From positions 1-9,100 of the forward strand of contig JAJECF010000177.1 of assembly GCA_022822125.1 (NCBI GenBank): DNA of 9,100 nt, written 5' to 3'. The translations under genes and the position numbers were made by a program. Shown here piece after piece: positions 6,882 to 9,100 of this stretch (positions are counted from its first letter, which is position 1; the number at the start of each line of letters is the position of its first letter). The notes below the pieces were generated by a model. It saw only the letters and a program-made list of their open reading frames with translations, did not search any database and was not told the origin of the DNA. The DNA is from Alphaproteobacteria bacterium. GTDB lineage: Bacteria > Pseudomonadota > Alphaproteobacteria > Bin95.

Positions 6882-7684
6882 GCGCGCTGATCTCGACGGA
6901 AGAGCTGGCCCGGCGGCTCGGCGCGGCCGTGCTGCTGGACGGCAGCCACCATCTGCCGACCGCCGGGCGCGACGCCGGGGCCGAGTTCCTGGAAGCCCAC
7001 ATTCCGGGCGCGCGCTTCTTCGACATAGACGGCGTGTCCGACAGGACGAGCGACCTGCCGCATATGCTGCCCGACGAAAAGGGCTTCGCGCTCGCCATGG
7101 CGGCTATGGGGATCGCCCGCAGCGACGAGGTCGTCATTTACGACACGGTCGGCACGACCGGCGCGGCGCGCGTCTGGTGGACCTTCCGGGCCTTCGGCCA
7201 TGAGCGGGTGCGCGTGCTGGACGGCGGCCTGCCGAAATGGCTTGCCGAGGGCCGCCCGGTCGAGGCGGGCTATGCGGCCCGGCTGCGCCCGGACCTGGTG
7301 CGCGCGCGCGGCGACATGCTGGCCAATATCGCGAGCCGCGCCGAGCAGGTGCTGGATGCGCGGAGCGCCGGACGCTTCGCCGGGACCGAGCCGGAGCCGA
7401 GGGCGGGCATGCGCAGCGGCCATATCCCCGGCAGCCTCAACCTGCCCTATACGGAGATTCTGGACTCGGAGAGCCGCACCTTCCGGGACCGCGAGGCGCT
7501 CCGCGCGGCCTTCGAGGCGTCGGGGCTGGACCTGGAGAAGCCCGTGGCGACAACCTGCGGGTCGGGGGTCACAGCCGCCGTGCTGGCGCTCGGGCTTTAC
7601 GAACTCGGCCGCGGCGATGTCGCGGTCTATGACGGCTCATGGAGCGAATGGGGATCGCGAGAGGACACGCCGGTAGAACCATGA
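6878..7684 (+). CDS. sseA: 3-mercaptopyruvate sulfurtransferase (tandem rhodanese)
   Basis: The enzyme moves sulfur from 3-mercaptopyruvate to its active-site cysteine and on to thiols, cyanide or thioredoxin. The 268-residue protein has two rhodanese domains: an inactive N-terminal one (about 5-130, with HIPGARFFDID at 41-51 and LPHMLP at 60-65) and a catalytic one (about 155-262). Cys227 starts the loop CGSGVTA (227-233). This Gly-Ser/Thr-Gly type of loop marks mercaptopyruvate sulfurtransferases, whereas thiosulfate sulfurtransferases usually carry CRKGVT. Arg162 and Arg166 (DARSAGRF) and RSGHIPGS (179-186) supply the usual substrate-side residues. The first-domain motif reads DGSHHLP where a tryptophan normally follows Ser, a harmless-looking variant. 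There is no signal peptide, so it is cytoplasmic. The start overlaps the alaX stop by 4 bases and the stop overlaps the metC start by 4 bases, so all three are on one message. Confidence 0.94.
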   Translation: MSALISTEELARRLGAAVLLDGSHHLPTAGRDAGAEFLEAHIPGARFFDIDGVSDRTSDLPHMLPDEKGFALAMAAMGIARSDEVVIYDTVGTTGAARVWWTFRAFGHERVRVLDGGLPKWLAEGRPVEAGYAARLRPDLVRARGDMLANIASRAEQVLDARSAGRFAGTEPEPRAGMRSGHIPGSLNLPYTEILDSESRTFRDREALRAAFEASGLDLEKPVATTCGSGVTAAVLALGLYELGRGDVAVYDGSWSEWGSREDTPVEP

Positions 7685-8856
7685 CTGAAGGCAAACGGCC
7701 CGACACGGTGCTCACGCATGCGGGGCGCCATCCGCATGACTTCTTCGGCGTGGTCAACACGCCCGTCTTCCACGCCTCGACGATCCTGTCGCGCACGATG
7801 GCCGAGCGCCTCGCGCCCAAGGGCCCGCGCGACCCGGCCTATGGGCGGCGCGGCACGCCCACCATGTTCGCCTTCGAGGACGCGGTGGCCGAGATCGAGG
7901 GCGCGCATGGCGCGGTCATCTGCCCCTCCGGCATGGCGGCGGTGGCGCTCGGCTATTCGTCCATGCTGTCCGCCGGCGACCATGTTCTGGTGGCGGACTG
8001 CGTTTATGCCCCGGCGCGGCGCTACGCCACGGAGGCGCTGCCGAGGCACGGCGTCGAGGCCACCTTCTTCGACCCCGGCATCGGCGCCGGCATCGCGGAA
8101 CTGATGCGCCCGGAGACGAAGCTGGTCTATCTGGAGGCGCCCGGCTCGCAGACCTTCGAGATGCAGGACGTGCCGGCCATCGCCGGAGCCGCCCGGGCCG
8201 GCGGCGCCCGCGTTGCGATCGACAACACCTGGGCGACGCCGCTCTTCTTCAAGCCCTTCGAGCATGGCGTGGACATCTCCATCCACGCCGCGACCAAATA
8301 TATCGTCGGCCATTCCGACGCGATGCTGGGGGTCGTCACCTGCCGCGATGCGGAAACCCTGGAGGCGGTGCGCGCCTGGTGGCAATTGACCGGCCTTTGC
8401 GCCGGCCCCGACGACGTCTATCTCGGCACGCGCGGCATCCGCACGATGAGCGTGCGCCTCGCCCGCCACCAGGAAAGCGCGCTCAGGATCGCGACCTGGC
8501 TGCAGGGCCGCCCGGAGGTCGAGCGGGTGCTCTATCCGGCGCTGCCCGACGATCCGGGCCATGCAATCTGGAAGCGGGACTTCACTGGCGCGTCGGGCCT
8601 GTTCGGCCTGCTGCTGAAGCCGGCGGGCCCGGAGGCCGTGGCGGCCATGCTGGACGGGCTGGAGCTGTTCGGCATGGGCTCGAGCTGGGGCGGCTTCGAG
8701 AGCCTGATGATCCCGAGCGATCCCTCGGCTTACCGCACGGCCACCGTCTGGGCCCCGGCCGGCCCGCTGCTCCGCCTCCATATCGGCCTGGAGGACCCGG
8801 ACGACCTGATCGCCGACCTCGAAGCCGGCTTCGCAAGGCTGCGGGCGGCGGGGTAG
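7681..8856 (+). CDS. metC: Cystathionine beta-lyase MetC (PLP enzyme)
   Basis: MetC cleaves cystathionine to homocysteine, pyruvate and ammonia in methionine synthesis; many members also release sulfide from cysteine. The 391-residue protein is a full-length Cys/Met-metabolism PLP enzyme. Seen: Tyr54 and Arg56 (AYGRRGTPT), which contact PLP phosphate across the dimer, SGMAA (83-87) for phosphate binding, Tyr109 (DCVYAPARRY) stacking on the cofactor, Asp181 (AIDNTWATPLF), the Schiff-base Lys206 (HAATKYIVGHSD), the beta-lyase signature SSWGGFESL (334-342) and Arg365 (LLRLHIGLED), which holds the substrate carboxylate. SWGGFESL favours beta-lyase over cystathionine gamma-synthase or gamma-lyase. 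The ATG at 7681 was chosen because it forms an ATGA overlap with the sseA stop and gives the normal N-terminus; the in-frame ATG at 7639 would add 14 atypical residues and has no ribosome site. No strong Shine-Dalgarno lies before 7681, so translation is probably coupled. Confidence 0.93.
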   Translation: MTEGKRPDTVLTHAGRHPHDFFGVVNTPVFHASTILSRTMAERLAPKGPRDPAYGRRGTPTMFAFEDAVAEIEGAHGAVICPSGMAAVALGYSSMLSAGDHVLVADCVYAPARRYATEALPRHGVEATFFDPGIGAGIAELMRPETKLVYLEAPGSQTFEMQDVPAIAGAARAGGARVAIDNTWATPLFFKPFEHGVDISIHAATKYIVGHSDAMLGVVTCRDAETLEAVRAWWQLTGLCAGPDDVYLGTRGIRTMSVRLARHQESALRIATWLQGRPEVERVLYPALPDDPGHAIWKRDFTGASGLFGLLLKPAGPEAVAAMLDGLELFGMGSSWGGFESLMIPSDPSAYRTATVWAPAGPLLRLHIGLEDPDDLIADLEAGFARLRAAG

Positions 8857-8893
8857 GGTGGAGAGACAGCCCCCGTGCCGGAATGCGGTAGCC

Positions 8894-8916
8894 CCGCTGA
8901 GCCTGCCTCGCAGCGG
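8894..8916 (+). terminator. Hairpin after metC, weak terminator candidate
   Basis: CCGCTG (8894-8899) and CAGCGG (8911-8916) form a 6-bp stem over an 11-base loop, 37 bases after the metC stop. An alternative fold pairs CCGCT with AGCGG and GAG with CTC. No run of T follows (the next bases are TAGTATAAC), so it is not a classical intrinsic terminator. It is the only clear hairpin directly after the operon. Confidence 0.3.
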
Positions 8917-8960
8917 TAGTATAACGAAGACCGGATGCGCTGCGCCCGCGCTTGGCTCTA

Positions 8961-9100
8961 ACCCAACTTGAACAGTCGGTGTCGATTTTTGCGGGTTCCG
9001 GTTTCGCCAAGTTGTTGAAATGATTGGATAGTGGGGTGGTGGTTGGCGCGGGTTGAGAAAAATGTAGTGAAACATTTTTGCTGATTTGGTGTTGTTTTCT
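8961..9100. other. A/T-richer non-coding end with inverted repeats
   Basis: By direct count 63 of these 140 bases are G or C (45%), far below the rest of the window. No plausible coding frame was found on either strand. Two inverted repeats are visible: CAACTTG (8964-8970) with CAAGTTG (9008-9014), and a perfect 8-bp pair AAAAATGT (9058-9065) / ACATTTTT (9072-9079) around a 6-base loop. The second could be an operator or an A/T-rich promoter element for a gene to the right of the window. A compositional boundary such as the edge of acquired DNA is the alternative. Confidence 0.5.

Noticed and set aside
7639..7680. Earlier metC start at 7639
   Set aside because: It adds 14 residues not expected in the family, lacks a ribosome site, and the ATGA overlap at 7681 repeats the junction style of alaX-sseA.
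8920..8925. TATAAC as a -10 promoter box after metC
   Set aside because: No -35-like sequence is at the right distance and no gene follows within the window.
7627..9075. Minus-strand open frame of 482 codons opposite metC and the 3' gap
   Set aside because: The part over metC is a shadow frame; the part at 8857-9075 has no recognisable motif and no ribosome site.

Overview
The window is a gene-dense, high-G+C stretch whose protein sequences look alphaproteobacterial: the ThiE variant, the PhnA type, and an alaX-sseA-metC cluster with ATGA overlaps all read that way. No rRNA or other taxonomic marker is present, so nothing finer than class is supported. No phage, CRISPR, tRNA or insertion-sequence gene was seen.

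Layout. (1) Bases 1-1363, plus strand: the end of a thiamine operon, thiG (5' end outside the window) overlapping thiE. (2) Bases 1364-1813: a non-coding gap between converging genes, filled with a mosaic of short palindromic repeats in both orientations (five copies of a ~38-bp hairpin unit and three of a ~24-bp companion unit). (3) Bases 1814-4019, minus strand: a two-gene unit, trxB (thioredoxin reductase) followed after 4 nt by a probable phosphonoacetate hydrolase gene, phnA. (4) Bases 4020-4106: a short divergent promoter region. (5) Bases 4107-6103, plus strand: an SDR-family NAD-type dehydrogenase and an enolase-superfamily acid-sugar dehydratase-like enzyme, probably two steps of one sugar or sugar-acid catabolic route of unknown substrate. 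(6) Bases 6165-8856, plus strand: a tightly coupled operon alaX (tRNA-Ala editing factor), sseA (3-mercaptopyruvate sulfurtransferase) and metC (cystathionine beta-lyase), joined by 4-base ATGA overlaps. (7) Bases 8857-9100: non-coding, dropping from G+C-rich to about 45% G+C over the last 140 bases, with an A/T-rich inverted repeat that may be a control site for a gene beyond the window.

How the genes fit together. Several products handle sulfur or thiols: ThiG inserts sulfur into thiazole, SseA makes a protein persulfide whose sulfur is usually released by thiols or thioredoxin, MetC cleaves a C-S bond, and TrxB keeps thioredoxin reduced. This shared theme is an inference from family roles; the genes lie in separate transcription units. 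I see no wholly new multi-gene system. The points most worth a second look are the REPIN-like repeat mosaic, the unusual trxB-phnA pairing, the altered metal-site and lysine motif of the enolase-superfamily enzyme, and the alaX-sseA-metC coupling.
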